In this document: piece after piece, positions 1 through 11,530 of the stretch
Position numbering within the stretch: the stretch's first letter is position 1
How the letters are laid out: the number at the start of each line of letters is the position of its first letter
Source of the DNA: Undaria pinnatifida
Taxonomy: Eukaryota > Sar > Phaeophyceae > Laminariales > Alariaceae
DNA length: 64,000 nt
NCBI GenBank assembly: GCA_012845835.1
Contig: JABAKD010000016.1
Span: forward strand, 10,058,121 to 10,122,120
Reading direction: 5' to 3'
The notes under the pieces: generated by a model
Told to the model about the DNA's origin: nothing
What the model saw: only the letters and a program-made list of their open reading frames with translations
The model's database searches: none
Program-made: the position numbers and the translations under genes

Positions 1-48
1 AGTACTATATTAATGGTAGTAGTAAATAGTAAGTGGTTCTGTACTCAC

Positions 49-966
49 GGGATGCACATTATTTGACATTGTGGCGGAGGTCCGCGGCAAGGACCGCGGA
101 ACTTCCGTGGGCTTCCGTGGGTGTTGCCACGAACTATCGTGGAAACCCGCGGGTTTCCACGGCAAATGCCACGTCTCATGGCGCTTCCACGACATGTGCC
201 GCGGTTGTGGCCCCGGCACGTGCCACGGTTATGCCCGTGGTAAACTCCGTCGTACCAACCATAGCAACCCACGGAAGTCCGCGACGATTGCCACGGTAGT
301 TCCGCGGAAGCTGCCGTGGCAACTTCCACGGCCATCCGCGGCCGTCCGCGGCCATTGCCACGGCAATCCTCCGATAGCGATACACCCCAGTGATGCAATA
401 GGGGGCAGTCATCGGTATATTTTATTTCCTATGGGTTAGGTTTAGAGTTAGGGTTGGGGCTAGTTCCATCCATGGTGACACAAACAGTAATGTAGGGCAC
501 CCCGTGTCCGCGGGCGTGGCCGTGGGTCTTGCCGTGGGTGCTTCGGAACGCCTATATCCGTGGATGTCCGCGGACGTTTCCGTGTTGGACAAGTCCGTGG
601 GTGTTTCCGTGTGCGTGTCCGTGTGTGTGTCCGTGGGCGTTGCCGTTGGTGCTTTCGTGGACGTTTCCGTGGGCGACCGCGGCTTTGCCGTGGATGCTGC
701 CGTGGAGATTGCCGTGGACCTTGGCGTGAAGATTGCCGTGGAAATTGCCATGGCTAGTGCCATGGGGCCTCCACGGTGTTCCGCTACTTGCCGCGGCATT
801 CCGTGGAAACCCGTGGAATGCCCGTAGAAACCCGTGGAAGGCCCGCGGTAGTCAGTGGAGTGTTCGCGGTTGTCCGTGGAACGCCGTGGACATGGCCGTG
901 GAATGCCGTGGAGGTCCGTGGACACTGCCGCGGTGCTCCGCCGAAAAGACAAATAATGTACATCCC
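49..966. mobile_element. Inverted-repeat element filled with CCGTGG-rich 12-bp satellite
   Basis: The ends 49-87 and 929-966 are imperfect inverted repeats of about 38 bp (roughly 31 matches), each beginning GGGATGYACATTATTTG at the outer edge. Between them almost every base belongs to CCGTGG, CCGCGG or CCACGG motifs. In 590-740 these fall on a clear 12-bp period of the type TCCGTGGGCGTT; in 85-370 both orientations are mixed. A non-repetitive spacer at 370-500 contains short TTAGGG-like motifs. The long open frames here (VSVGVSV-type peptides) are by-products of the 12-bp period. Terminal inverted repeats suggest a non-autonomous DNA transposon or foldback element; no target duplication could be fixed. 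Confidence 0.6.
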
Positions 967-1085
967 TCTCTACACTCGCACGACAGCAATAACTCCACAC
1001 TCAACGCCCACCACGCATGGTTCAGGGCTCAGGGCATGACAAAAAAATACGTACATACACATTACTATATGCACACGTACGTATA

Positions 1086-1985
1086 CCCCACTGGAGCAGT
1101 CGATCTTCCGCCTTTCTCCCGATTCCATCTGAAAGAACACGGGCGCAGACATCTCGCCGTAACATTTCGCTACGACCGGTGTAAGCGCCGGCACGAAAGT
1201 GGCTGCCTCCGCAAGCATAGCAGTCCGCTTTACTGTGTTGAATGCGTTGGAGCAATCGGTGAGGATCAGCCAGTTTTTTGCCTCGTGATGTACTCTTGCG
1301 CGTGGCGCTACCTGTTCCACCCCCCCTCGTACTCCGACTCCAAGCTGTCTCGCTTCGCTGTTGACCTCCTCCAGCCGTGGTCGCCACTGCCGCATGGTTC
1401 CGGCCGCAATAAGCCGCCTCCACGTCATCCCCACGCACACGGGGCAGCATTTTTCACCCAAGGCAGTGAGATTGGATTGCAAGAAGAGCTGCCAGAATTC
1501 AGGCGGGAAGGCGTTTGGATTATCGATAATTCTTCTCCAGAAGGCTTCAATGCCAGCTCCGAATTTTTCGCGCCCGAAACCAGTCCTATTGACTGCAAGT
1601 GCGAAAAGCGTAGGCCGTCGCTTCCCGCTTCTGATAACGCGTTGCGGGAATTGATGATCTCGAGGGCCACCTGTGGGTCGAATTCTTCCTCTGGGCACGA
1701 GTTGGGACCACTTCCTTCCTCCTGGTTGGTGGGACTTGTTGCCACCGCTGCTGCTGCAGCTTCGGAGACGCAGGCCTGGTCCTCCTCCGGGAGCTTTGCT
1801 TTTACGCGCTCCCATGTTTCGTCGTTCCCCGGCGCGCGCGGTTCCGCGAGAAGGCTGCGTGCTGCCACAGTCACCCCCCCTCGATGACGGCATGCTGATG
1901 ATGCCCTCTTAAACACATCAGCGTCCGTCTCTTCTTGGGCTTGGCCGATTTGCCTCGTCGATGTTCGACGGGTATACTCCATTAA
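1086..1985 (-). pseudogene. LINE-type reverse transcriptase fragment
   Basis: Reading right to left, two overlapping frames together encode the N-terminal half of a non-LTR retrotransposon reverse transcriptase. The upstream frame has the fingers-type segment NALSEAGSDGLRFSHLQS near 1600. A frameshift near 1590 moves to a second frame with VGMTWRRLIAAG, QLGVGVRGGVE and the motif A block LILTDCSNAFNTV, whose aspartate is a catalytic metal ligand in this family. The frame breaks at CSSGV, where related enzymes continue into the QQGDP motif; the YxDD active site is therefore missing. The break at about 1085 coincides with unrelated sequence running to the repeat block at the left. The copy cannot be active. 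It belongs with the RING-like and N-terminal modules at 2118-4690 on the same strand. Confidence 0.75.
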
Positions 1986-2117
1986 AAGGGTCAGGTCACC
2001 GCGTTAGGCAGACGCAAACCTCTCGCGCCGTTTTATTCGGCCATCCTGCGAGTGCAGTAGAGCCGGGAGGATGTACCACAGCTTGATCGATCTCAAGAGT
2101 GACTGCTGCGTCTCCGA

Positions 2118-2630
2118 TTATGTGGATTGGCGGTGCTCTCCCAAGGCTTGATTGAGGAGGCCAAGCTCATGGGTGATACGCTTGACGTGGGCAGTAGCCA
2201 GCCTCGGCTGCACTTTGGCAACAGTGACGAAGCGTTGCTGGAGGTCCTTAAGGGGGACATCATCGAGCGGTCCTGCAATTCCCAATGTGTTTTGGTCCCA
2301 GGGATAGTAGAGGCCATCCCGGCGCTCTTCCTCGCCATCGTCATGTATCCCCCTGAGTCCCGCTGCCGTCACGCGTAGTCCAGGGTCGGCCTGAACTGCC
2401 GCTTCTAAGACTTCCCGTCCTCCATTGCAGACCGTGCATCCCCTTGCTCTGCAGAGAAGCGGCGCCTGCGCCCCGCCTCGTCTGGCCGCATTCACGACGC
2501 ATCGCGCATGCATTGCATGTTGACGGCCACAGGGCAACCCCACCACTCGGTGTCCCCGAGCAATCGTTGTTCTACAGCCCCCGCAGGTCGTACCGCTGTG
2601 GTCGTCTACAATAAAAGCGCGAACTTGCAC
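2118..2630 (-). pseudogene. RING-like zinc module of the LINE ORF
   Basis: This minus-strand open frame of about 170 codons carries an ordered Cys/His set: CGGC, then PCGRQHAMHARC, then CRARGCTVC, resembling a RING or treble-clef zinc site. The following helix-rich part contains DLQQRFVTVAK and ELGLLNQALGEH. It lies just upstream, in transcription order, of the reverse transcriptase fragment and in the same direction, so it is probably the nucleic-acid or protein-binding portion of the same retroelement polyprotein. A second version of the zinc motif sits at 3862-4190. No separate host gene is implied. The exact fold is inferred from Cys/His spacing only. Confidence 0.5.
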
Positions 2631-2669
2631 TATGTCCCCTTGTGCAGGCCTTCCTCCCTCTCCGCCCCT

Positions 2670-3432
2670 TTATTTCCTCTCTCCACCGCTAACCCTTCCT
2701 TCAGCAGGGGTCGGGGGAACCTCGCCGCTTCCAGGTCGAGATATTCGCCCCCGGTTCGTGGTGGTTCCTCTCCCAGTTCTCGTCGCTCGTGTTCCCCTTC
2801 CGGATCCGCGCGGTCGACGTCGTCTGCCTCTTGTGATTCCCCCACCCTCTACTGCACCAGTGAACATAGACGCGGTCGCTCCAGATGTTGCTGGGGTGGC
2901 GCTGGGCTGTGTTAGGGACGGGGGCGAGTGTCCCGGCGCCGTCGCTTCCCTGTTTCCGGCGGTTCGGGAGTTTCCCGTGGCTACAGAAACAGCACCTCCT
3001 GGCTCCGTCTGCTCCCTTACCCCCGGGTCGCCTTCTGACGCTAGAGTTGCACCTTCCGGTGGTGCCACGCCCGCTGCTAAAGGGTCGCTCTCCCGCGCCG
3101 GGCCCGTTCCTTCCGCCGTGATCCTCGCCGTCGCTGGGATGGTACTGGGCTGTCTCAGGGGGGGGGGGAAGGGTCGCGCCACCGTGACACCCCCGTGTTC
3201 GGTCATGAGGGTGTTCTCCACGGCTACATAAGCGGCGCCTCCTGGCTCCGCCTGCCCCCCGTACCCTCGAGTCACCTTCAGACGCCGGAGCTGCTCCTTC
3301 CGGTTGTGTTACTCCCACTGCTAAAGAGTCACTCTCCAGCGCCGGGTCTGTTCCTTCCGATATTACCTCCGCTGCCGTCGGTGAGGGAGACAGCTCGTTC
3401 CCTGCCTCAAACCCGTTTTGGGACCCGAGAGT
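2670..3432 (-). other. Low-complexity Pro/Gly/Arg/Thr-rich linker of the LINE remnant
   Basis: All frames are long and biased, and internal near-repeats of about 280 bp are visible (GCTCYCCAGCGCCGGGYC-type blocks recur near 3090, 3330 and 4230). It separates the zinc module from the duplicated N-terminal modules. I see no conserved domain. Confidence 0.35.
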
Positions 3433-3828
3433 TCATGCTGCCGTCGGGAACGGGGGAAGCGCCTCCCCCTCTTCTATCGCATTTCGGACCCCGAGGGTCC
3501 ACTTCGTTAGCCGGTCCTCCCACGTCGAGTCGAGGGCCGCCAATAACTCTTGGACATGAGGTAGGATGTAGATCCTTCGATTCGGGAGTCGGAGCACAGT
3601 ATCCTGCGGGCGGATGCCGTACGCGGCGAAAATCTCATGGTAGTGACCGGCTGCCGCTCGCCATTCCCTCGGTCGGGGGAAGTCGAGGTAGGCGCCTTGG
3701 GGCAGGCCAAGAGCATCGCCGAACAGGGACCACAACAGGAACGAGGAGGTTGGGCTACTCCCATGGGTCCTCACCATCTCCTCAAAAGTATCGTGGGAAC
3801 CAGTCGTGACGTAACTAGCTGGGTCCAA
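3433..3828 (-). pseudogene. LINE N-terminal module, copy 1
   Basis: The minus-strand peptide (131 codons) contains PASYVTTG, SSPTSSFLLWSLFGDALG, LPQGAYLDFPRPREW, LRLPNRRIYILPHVQELL and LTKWTLGVRNAIEEG. Each block has an obvious counterpart in the frame at 4250-4690, about 830 bp away, so the module was duplicated. I do not recognise the domain. Its position before RING-like and reverse transcriptase segments on the same strand argues that it is part of the retroelement ORF. Confidence 0.5.
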
Positions 3829-3861
3829 CCGGGGGCCGTCCTCCTCTAAGAGTTCGGCGAA

Positions 3862-4190
3862 CTACAGGGCTCCCGCTACTGCCGGCCACCTTCCCCCCGG
3901 GCGCGGCCTTGGAAGGTCCTCAGCCAGCTCAGCCGGATGAAGAGGCCGGTTTCCTGCCGGCCATTCCGAGCGACACGCGACGCATGGCTGCGCGTCTGCA
4001 TGCCCACTCGCGAGGCGTTCCGCACGGTTCAGCATGCAGCGGGCACGCACTTGCTCTCCGTGGGGACACGGATAAGTGCCCACAACGAGCCTACCGACGA
4101 ATCCCCAGTAGGTCCCTCTAGTGCCCGCCCGCAGTAGGCGCAGGGAGATGCACCCCTGTTCCCCGCGGTGTGACGCCTCTCTGCTGCACT
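3862..4190 (-). pseudogene. Second RING-like zinc module
   Basis: The minus-strand frame contains YPCPHGEQVRARCMLN followed by CVACRSEWPAGNRPLHP. The first block aligns with LPCGRQHAMHARCVVN of the module at 2118-2630. This supports duplication of a larger unit (N-terminal module plus zinc module) inside the same degenerate element. Confidence 0.45.
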
Positions 4191-4249
4191 TCAAGCGGCG
4201 CCTCCTTGTTCAGCTGGGCCTGTGTGTAAAGGATCGCTCTCCAGCGTCC

Positions 4250-4690
4250 GGTTCGTTCTCTCCGGTGACGCTGTCATCGCTGTTGAGAAGGGAGGAGGCG
4301 CACCACCTGCTTTCAACGCGCTTTGGACCCCCAGGGTCCACCTCGTTAGTCGCTTTTCCCATTCGGCGACGAGGCCTACCAGATACTCTTGGACGTGAGG
4401 TCCGATGTAAAGTCTTTCATTTGGAAGTCGGAGTAAGATATCCTGCGGTTGAATGACGTATGCAGCGAGCAGCGTACGGTAGCGTCCGGCCGCCATTTCC
4501 CATTCCCTCGGTGAGGGGAAATCGAGGTATGCCCCTTGAGGCAGGTCCAGCACGTCGCAAAACAGGGAGCATAGCAAGAACGAGGAGGTTGGGCTCCTTC
4601 CATGCGCAGGTAACATGAGCTCAAACCTACCGTAAATGCCAGTCGTCACGTAGCTGGCTGACTCCAGTCCGGAGGTGTGCCGCTGAACTT
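4250..4690 (-). pseudogene. LINE N-terminal module, copy 2
   Basis: The minus-strand frame contains SASYVTTGIYGRFELM, SSPTSSFLLCSLFCDVL, LPQGAYLDFPSPREWEMA, LLRLPNERLYIGPHVQEYL and LTRWTLGVQSAL, paralogous to 3433-3828 with many substitutions. The frame runs on toward 4900 without further similarity, beside a short TTA-rich stretch at 4690-4715. Confidence 0.5.
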
Positions 4691-4904
4691 TATTATTATT
4701 ATTACATTTATAATCTGTCCGACAACGTTTATTAGCAGAAGCTTCAACATAATCAACGATACAATATTCCCATGTAAAAAATGAAAGAAAAAAAGGCAAC
4801 CTAGCCACGAAGTCTGACTTCCTTTGTTCACGCATCAGGTATACTCCCTGCTCCTCCCGGTATAGCATTGTCGATCTACTACATACGTGCAGTAATTCGC
4901 CCAC

Positions 4905-5311
4905 CCTTCTTTCCCTTTTTTTCTTATTTTGGACGCATCTACCGTCTACCCTAAAACCCTAAACTACGTTCAGGTGCCATCCCCACACCATGCATGGGTG
5001 TGTTAATCTGTCGCCTCCCCCCCCCCATACTTCTCCTCCGTGCTCCTTGGCGATCACATAGATGGCTGAAGCATAAAGCGGGACAGTCTCCTCTTACTAG
5101 ATGTGGTAGCCGTTAACGTCGTTAACCAAGGCTACGTCAGTCCAGCTAGGGTGTTTTCTTTGCAGTAAACGCCTCCCCGAAAGCATAGTGCATAACAAAT
5201 ATTACTAATAGTGTGTTCATTAAAGAGACCCCATCATTAGTATTGAACTGATAGTGGCCATTTAACAATATTCTTGTGCTCGCCATTCGACAATGCGCAT
5301 ACAGAGTGATC
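4905..5311. other. Intergenic, no gene seen
   Basis: No supported ORF. A short CCCTAAAACCCTAAA run near 4952 is too short to be called an internal telomere array. Confidence 0.4.
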
Positions 5312-5403
5312 TTAACGCCTTTTTACGACTGGAAACCCGCTATTGGGGACAATAGTACTTTGAATTAGTATCGGGGGGGGTTCGGGGCTGTAAAGGGGTT
5401 GAA
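5312..5403. mobile_element. Miniature piggyBac-like MITE, copy 1
   Basis: A roughly 90-bp element with ends TTAACGCCTTTTTACGACTGG and, on the other side, TGTAAAGGGGTTGAA in inverted orientation. It matches copies at 44081-44170 and 54337-54425. The TTAA-like border and C-rich terminus are typical of piggyBac-type elements. Confidence 0.55.
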
Positions 5404-5548
5404 CCAAATCGCTTGACAACATCCATCACTCGCTAGTTGAGAAAGTACGGGCGTGAGTCAGTGTTCTTTTCATTAAACCGATATTTTCACCAATCTACAG
5501 CACAACCACTGTCCGTGTGTCATAGAGAGACGAGATCTGTGGTCACTA

Positions 5549-5913
5549 TGACAGTACTCCGAGTGGGGGATGCGTGGTTGGTCGGTGTTGGGAAGCGTGC
5601 CCCTCATGGGTTCCGGTGTCTTTGGTGGTCTCTCCTCATGGCTCGCTGGCTAGGCTCAAAGCTTATGCATTATTCCCCTGCATAGTATACTAACAGACAG
5701 ACATAACAGGGCTAGGTAGGGTAGGGTGGTGCAGGGTAGTGCAAGGTAGCCTAAGGCGTCCTGCTTGTCCCATCATCGTCATCTACATTATCGCCCATCT
5801 ATGATGGCCTTGACGTGAGTGTGACATATAATATCACGCGGTTTAAACTCAACCATGACATGGTTTCACGTCGAAACTATAAACTATCATTCGACCGAGA
5901 GCACTCCATTACA
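5549..5913 (-). repeat. Left LTR (3' LTR of the minus-strand element)
   Basis: It begins TGACAGTACTCCGAG on the plus strand and ends GCACTCCATTACA, matching 13585-13935 with moderate divergence and indels. An opposite-orientation partial copy lies at 14364-14536. Confidence 0.6.
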
Positions 5914-7790
5914 TTAGGCCGCCCTGAATAGTCGTAGATGCAGATCACATGGCCATCAAAGGATGCCAATAAAACATCCATAATTGAAAAGAGGATCAAA
6001 GATGCGGCTATTCGAAACAAACGAAAATAAGGCTATAGATTCCCCCACACCTTGTAATAATGACGCTAAAATACCTCATTGCAAGATATACAACCCTACA
6101 TGATGGAGCTCAAAACCGTGAGAGCTCGAGAAAGGGCATGTATCTACGGTATACCAGTAGCGTTCGGCCTACTAAAACATGAAGGGCAAGGCCGCTGAGC
6201 GCCAGGATGCGAAGGGAGACAAGAGGAAGGTATAGACGCGGAAAGAATGTCAGAAGGGAAGAAGGGAACACGTGTCACGCTGTGAAGGCCAGACAAATTT
6301 ACGACCTGAAGCGTAGTGCCGAAGGGGCGGGCGGTCGGGCCATTTGCCGAACAAGAAGAGAGAAAGCAAGGAACACAGCCTTAGAGAATGTCAGAGTCCG
6401 CTACGTTGGACATGGAAAGCTGACGCGGAGCCATCGGTTGGACGGTGAAAGAAAAACAACCAGGACACGAAGAAGTATGCAAGCGTCGAGCCGTTGGTCG
6501 AAAGGCAGAAGAAAAAGAGCCTGAAACGAGAGAAAACTAAAAACAGTGCCTAAAATAATGTCAGGGTCCGCAAGGTTGGACCTGGAAGGCTGACGTGGGA
6601 CCGTTGGTCGAAAGGCAAAACTATGAAGAACCAGTACGCTGAGACGCTGAGGTGTAACGGAAGCACAGGGGCCGGAATGTGGGACCTAGGAGCCTAGCAT
6701 AAGGCCCTTGGCCAAACTGTAGGACGAGAAACCGAGGCTAACAAAACAAATTGCGAAAACGCAGAGAAATAACACCTAAACAGTGGCACAGACAACACCA
6801 AAAAGGTGGTACTGGATGCGTGTTTGTGATACGCCGGAAAGCTGAACCGGGGGGCAACAGTGGAGTACGTCCTTAGAAGCTATCTGGGTACACTACCAGG
6901 AAAAACGGCAAGAAATAAGTCGTGAGGTCACCTAGCCAAAGCAATACGCAAACAAGGACGAAACTGAAACGTAGACACAAAAGGGGGAAGGTAGTATCGG
7001 AAGCCGGAAAGAGAGTCGACATATGACACCTTGAGAGGCTAACCAATAACGGGAACAATGCCAGCAAACGTAGCGAGACTAATCAACCACAACAAAGCAA
7101 GACAAAAATGGGGTCAACAAGAAGACACTCGTTCAGCTCGAAACAGCGCTGGAAGTGTCTAGCTCCAGAGAGAATGTACGGAGCAGAGAAGACAACATAA
7201 AGAAAACCGCAGCTAGGTACTATACGTCGAGGACACGGGGTCGCTAACGTGGAGCAACAATAAAAAAGGTAACCGAGAAAAAGTGGGGGGAAACAGAAAG
7301 TAGGCCAATTGGGGCATAGCGACGTATTGCAGCCTGGCAAAAAAGGAGGGTCCATAGCAAGGGACCTTAAAAGGCTAGCTTTAAGAAAACGAGCAACTCT
7401 AGGTACGTAGCGAAGGCACTCCTCCGAAAGCGATTTCGCCGCAAACATAACATCAAGGGGGGTCGACAGGAAACGACCTAAATGGGCTGCGAAGCCAAAC
7501 TGGGGTCAACACGTGGGACCGATGCGACAGGTACGCCAACAAGTCAAGAGAAAAACGGGGACCAAGAGGGGACGGCCTGTGGACTGCACAGTCAGGACGG
7601 GCTGTAAACTGTAAAGCCACGATTAAGGCCGGTGTCGTTAAACCCTATGGGCAGGTATGCCGAAAATAAACAAGAAAAATTGGTCGAGAGAAACAAGACC
7701 TGTTAGCTGCAAAGCCAGGACGGGGGTCAATGTCGTTGGACCGTAGGGGCAGGGGTGCCGAGAAAAAAAGGTAAGAAATAGTGTGAAAGA
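5914..7790. other. Purine-rich interior of the LTR element, no gene
   Basis: The plus strand is A/G-rich with recurring phrases of the type GTCGTTGGACC and GGTCGAAAGGCA. Minus-strand frames give only short pyrimidine-driven peptides. I recognise no retroviral-type protein motif. Confidence 0.4.
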
Positions 7791-8053
7791 GGACGCGTGC
7801 TACGATAGAGGTGCTCCACGTTTGTTCTAATATTACCCCTCAATTTTGGGAGCTTGAGGTCTCTCCCAAAATCCGATTTTTGGAGAGAAAAATAAGACTG
7901 GTACCAAAAGAAAATGCCACGGCCTAGGTATACACAACGAAAATCATGCAAACAAAAATGACCTATTTCCGACGATTTGGGGTTAAGGAGCCCCGTCATT
8001 CAGAAAACATTTCACACGAAAACTGCTAGCTACTTCTATCGTAGCATGCGTCC
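7791..8053. mobile_element. MITE family 1, copy at 7.8 kb
   Basis: The left end GGACGCGTGCTACGATAGAG is matched by the inverse of the right end (plus-strand CTATCGTAGCATGCGTCC). Internal blocks CTCAATTTTGGGAGC and GGTTAAGGAGCCCCGTCATT recur in copies at 54.3, 58.9 and 60.6 kb. Confidence 0.7.
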
Positions 8054-9694
8054 TTCAGGTTATGAGCCTCTGCCTACCAAGCTAGAACGGATCCCAACAG
8101 CAAGGAGCTCTCAGGAGAAGATACGGCCAAACAAGAAGGTAGAGGCCAAAGAGAACCAACTGATGGGCTGGAGAGCCAGCACGGGACCGCTAACGTGGGA
8201 CCAAAGGGGGGGCTCTCAAGGTGAAGCCAGTGGTCAACAATCTGGGACCATAGACGGTAGCAATAGCTGGAATGCCGCAATACTGAGTTGCTGGGGCTAA
8301 AGTGCAGTGGAGTTAGTTGTGGAAAGAAACTCACCAAGAAGCAAGGAAGGCGCCACATCAAAAGGGAAGTACGCCAAGGGGCAAGGAAAGTCCAACAACA
8401 ATCCAAAAGGGAAGTCATGCCTCGTAAAGAAAGAAAACGCGAGACGCATCCATGTTGTCACCAAGCGCATAGGGCGAGATGGAAACGAGACGACGGAAAG
8501 CCTCGACATGGTTCGGAAACGCCATGGTTCTTCGGTATGCACGAAACGTGGGCAGGCTACATGGGCGGTAGAAGGCGGAAGCAAAACCACAAAGACGAAC
8601 ACTCGTCGTACTGTAGAAAATTAGAACAGCTTGGGCACAAGTTCAGGATCAAGACGACCATGAAGATCACCGGAGAACGAAATAAAGGCCATGCTTTGAA
8701 TGCGGCAAAGAAGACAGAAGGCATACTACTACGTTAAAACGTTGTTGGAAGCCTCAACGGTAGTCAGCCATTAAGGGGGTACTTTGGGGAGTCATGAGGC
8801 GATAGCACTGACTATACTGGTACCTACCAGGCAGAAATGTACTGAGACAGTAGGGTCCACAGCCAGTACGCGCACTAGGCGCTCACGGGCGTTTTTTTCC
8901 CAGAAGAAAGGGGAGAAGGCTGCTACGGTCGATAGCCGCTCACAGCTTTAGCCACTACCGGTAAGGAACAAGAGTGCCCGGAAATAACAGAAAAAAAACA
9001 ATGTCCGCGTTGCATGGACGCGAAAGCGAAAGGTGTAGGTTCCGAAAATTTCACGAACTGTAGAGGCGGGAGGGAATACGTTCCCAACATGCACACACTG
9101 CAGAGGCGGGAGGGTATACGTTCCCATCCGGCACACAGTGCAGGGGGAAGAAAAACCAAAACCAACACGATTTTTGTTTCCAACTTATACCGTGAGAACG
9201 GCGAAAACGGGGTCTTAACAGAACGGAAGACCCAGAAATTCTGCGAAAGAGCACGCACATGGTGCGGACGATATATCGGCTGAGAAGAAATCAGACAAAA
9301 CAGCTACGAGGACTGAGAAGGAATCAGACGAAACTGTTACGATGTCGCGGGCTGATACCATAAGCCGGACATAGGGGGGGGGAATGGCGTACAACTCTAA
9401 AAATGCTAGCGGGGCGCATGCACAGCGTGCAAGCGAAGTCCAGGCTAATGAGGATCAAGCGAAACCACCATGGTTTCGGGGGTTGATACTATAAAGAAGC
9501 CTAGAGGAGGGGGTCGTGAACAAACGACGGACCCAAAAATACTAGCATAAAGTTGATGTCGTGAAACTCTGAAAATGTGGCCTATTATAGAGCCATTCCT
9601 ATCGGAAGGTAAACGACAAAAAAACGGGAAAAACATACGCGAAATCTCATGGATGTCCAGCCGAGAAAAGGGGAATTGTGCAGGGCGATATGAC
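8054..9694. other. Purine-rich interior, no gene; one short duplication
   Basis: No supported protein. At 9063-9145 a unit of about 42 bp beginning GAGGCGGGAGGG and containing ATACGTTCCCA occurs twice in tandem. Confidence 0.4.
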
Positions 9695-10040
9695 GGAAAC
9701 AAGGTGGGCAACGCGCCTCAATAAGCACTTGCGGCGTGCGTAGTGCAGAAAACAGAGGAAGGGCCAGAGCACACATGAAGTATACCACAGTGATAAGAGA
9801 ACAAATATGACGCCTCAATCAGCACCTACGACGTACGTAGTGCAAAAAGCTGAAGAAGGGCTAAGACGCATAGTCTATGCCAGAGTGGTAAGAAAACAAA
9901 TACGACGCCTAAATAAGCACCTATGACATACGTAGTGCAAAAGGCAGAAGAAGAGCCAAGATGGGCATACCACTCAGCGGGTTTGGAGACATACTAGACG
10001 CCCAAATATGCACCTATTTCGTACGTAGTGCAGAAAGTAG
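9695..10040. repeat. Degenerate tandem repeat, about 105-bp unit
   Basis: The block CGTACGTAGTGCAAAAAG (with variants) recurs near 9735, 9830, 9935 and 10020. It is preceded by AATAAGCACCTACGAC-like sequence and followed by GAAGAAGGGCYAAGA. Roughly four units are visible. Confidence 0.6.
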
Positions 10041-10670
10041 GGGAAAGGCCAACAATAAAAATGCCACTGTTGTTTCGCGGACTGCGAAGCAAGGGTATGC
10101 TAAACCGACGAGAGGAAACGAAAACACGGCAGTCTTTAACGGTTTGAGGCCAAGTCACGAAAGCGGAGCAGGCTAAACCGGTAGGAACAGAAAAGACGGA
10201 GCCATCACAACTTTTCAGCCTGGTTACGAAAATAGAACGAACTAAACCAGTTCGCTGCAAGGCTAGGGTAGCACACCGTCACAGGCACGCAAACATACGT
10301 GCTAGTCAAAAGTGGGACAACTCGAAATGTCATGGCAAAGAAGAGGTACATTAAAACTAACTAGACAACAAAATCAAACCCGAAAGAGAAAATCAAGAAG
10401 TCAAGCGCACGAAACAAATCCCAACAAGGAACTCAAGAAGGAACTCAAGAAACATGGGTAGTGGGAGGGGCAACAAGACAAAAGGGTAAGTGCGGCTCAA
10501 CACGTTGATATCCTGGCTGCAGACATCTCTGTCGCGTGGCGTTGCAGACACGCCGATCCGTAGGTGGTGCTCCGCGAAGATGTGCAGTAGACACGCCGTA
10601 GGTTGATCCTGGAACCGGATGGTGTAGGGCCTGAAGAAAAATCCGATGAAACGCGGCTGATGGTCGTACT
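10041..10670. other. Interior of the LTR element, no gene seen
   Basis: Weak internal repetition (AACTAAACCGG phrases near 10100-10250). No protein motif on either strand. Confidence 0.3.
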
Positions 10671-10939
10671 AGGGTGTGCTGCAGCGCTCCATTCGCGAGA
10701 CGGCGACGTCGTGGTGTTCGCGAAGATGTGGTAGGAGCTCTGTGACGGAAGAAGACGAGGCTGTAGTAGCTCAATATGGGTGGTTGAAGAAGGTGTCGGA
10801 TAGCGTACGCAGCGGTGAAATGTGCGTGTTCCGTAGCGTACATGTAGACTCAGCCGTTGATGCGGTAGTAGTCCTTTAAAGTAGGCCTGTGGAGATGCCT
10901 GCGGTGCTCGTGGTGGTGGAGTCAGCTTTTTACGCGGCG

Positions 10940-11320
10940 AAGACGACGGCGTGGTTGCTGGAACAGGCGGTAGAATAAGACCCGAAGTAGTCGACGATGA
11001 CGATGAGGCCGGGGCGGTTAGTAGCGGACTAAAGGAGCAGACCTACCGCCGCGGTGGCTGCAGGAGCAGGCGAAATATGTTCCAGCTGGCCGGTGCTGAC
11101 GGTGCGATGACGCCAGAGTTGGTGGTAGTGGCCAGGAAGAGGGCGCCTTGCCGCTGGCAGCGGTTTGAAGCGGCAGGCCCATCGGCGCGGCGAAGTCGGT
11201 GAAATAATGCCCAGATGATCGGAGCTGATGGTGGCGACGACGCCGGGGCCGGTGGTAGTGGCCAGAAAAAAAGGTGCCTTGTCGTTGGTAGTGGCTTGAA
11301 GGGAAAAGACATCGAATGAA
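10940..11320. repeat. Degenerate 125-bp repeat
   Basis: The blocks starting GGTGCTGACGGTGCGATGAC near 11090 and GGAGCTGATGGTGGCGACGA near 11220 both continue into GGTGGTAGTGGCCAG and GGTGCCTTG-like sequence. A third, weaker version starts near 10960. Confidence 0.5.
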
Positions 11321-11333
11321 GTAGTCGCGGAAG

Positions 11334-11530
11334 ATGGAGGTGGAGCTCAGGTCGCGAAGCTCAGGTGTCGACGAAGCCCTGGTAAAGATGGAGCTCTGTT
11401 CGCAAAGCTCAGGTGGCGACGAAGCTCTGGTGGAGATGGAGCTCTGGTCGCGAAGCTCAGGTGACGACGAAGCTCTGGTGAAGATGGAGCTCCGGTCGCG
11501 AAGCTCAGGTGCCGACGAAGGTCTGGTCGC
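11334..11530. repeat. 48-bp tandem repeat, about 4 units
   Basis: The unit contains GATGGAGCTCTGGTCGCGAA and then GCTCAGGTGRCGACGAAG. Because 48 is a multiple of three, it translates to a 16-residue repeat (MELRSRSSGADEGLVK type) on plus and a LRRHLSFATRAPS type on minus. No start context or flanking exon supports either strand as a gene. Confidence 0.7.

Noticed and set aside
428-460. Interstitial telomere repeats (also near 4952 and 17130)
   Set aside because: Only two or three degenerate units each; below what would support a telomere relic.
422-1000. VSVGVSV and DTHTDTHTETP-type repeat proteins
   Set aside because: Generated by the 12-bp CCGTGG satellite in either strand; no gene context.
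5440-5685. 82-codon plus frame
   Set aside because: Lies across the boundary of the LTR-like repeat and is not preserved in the second copy at 13.6 kb.
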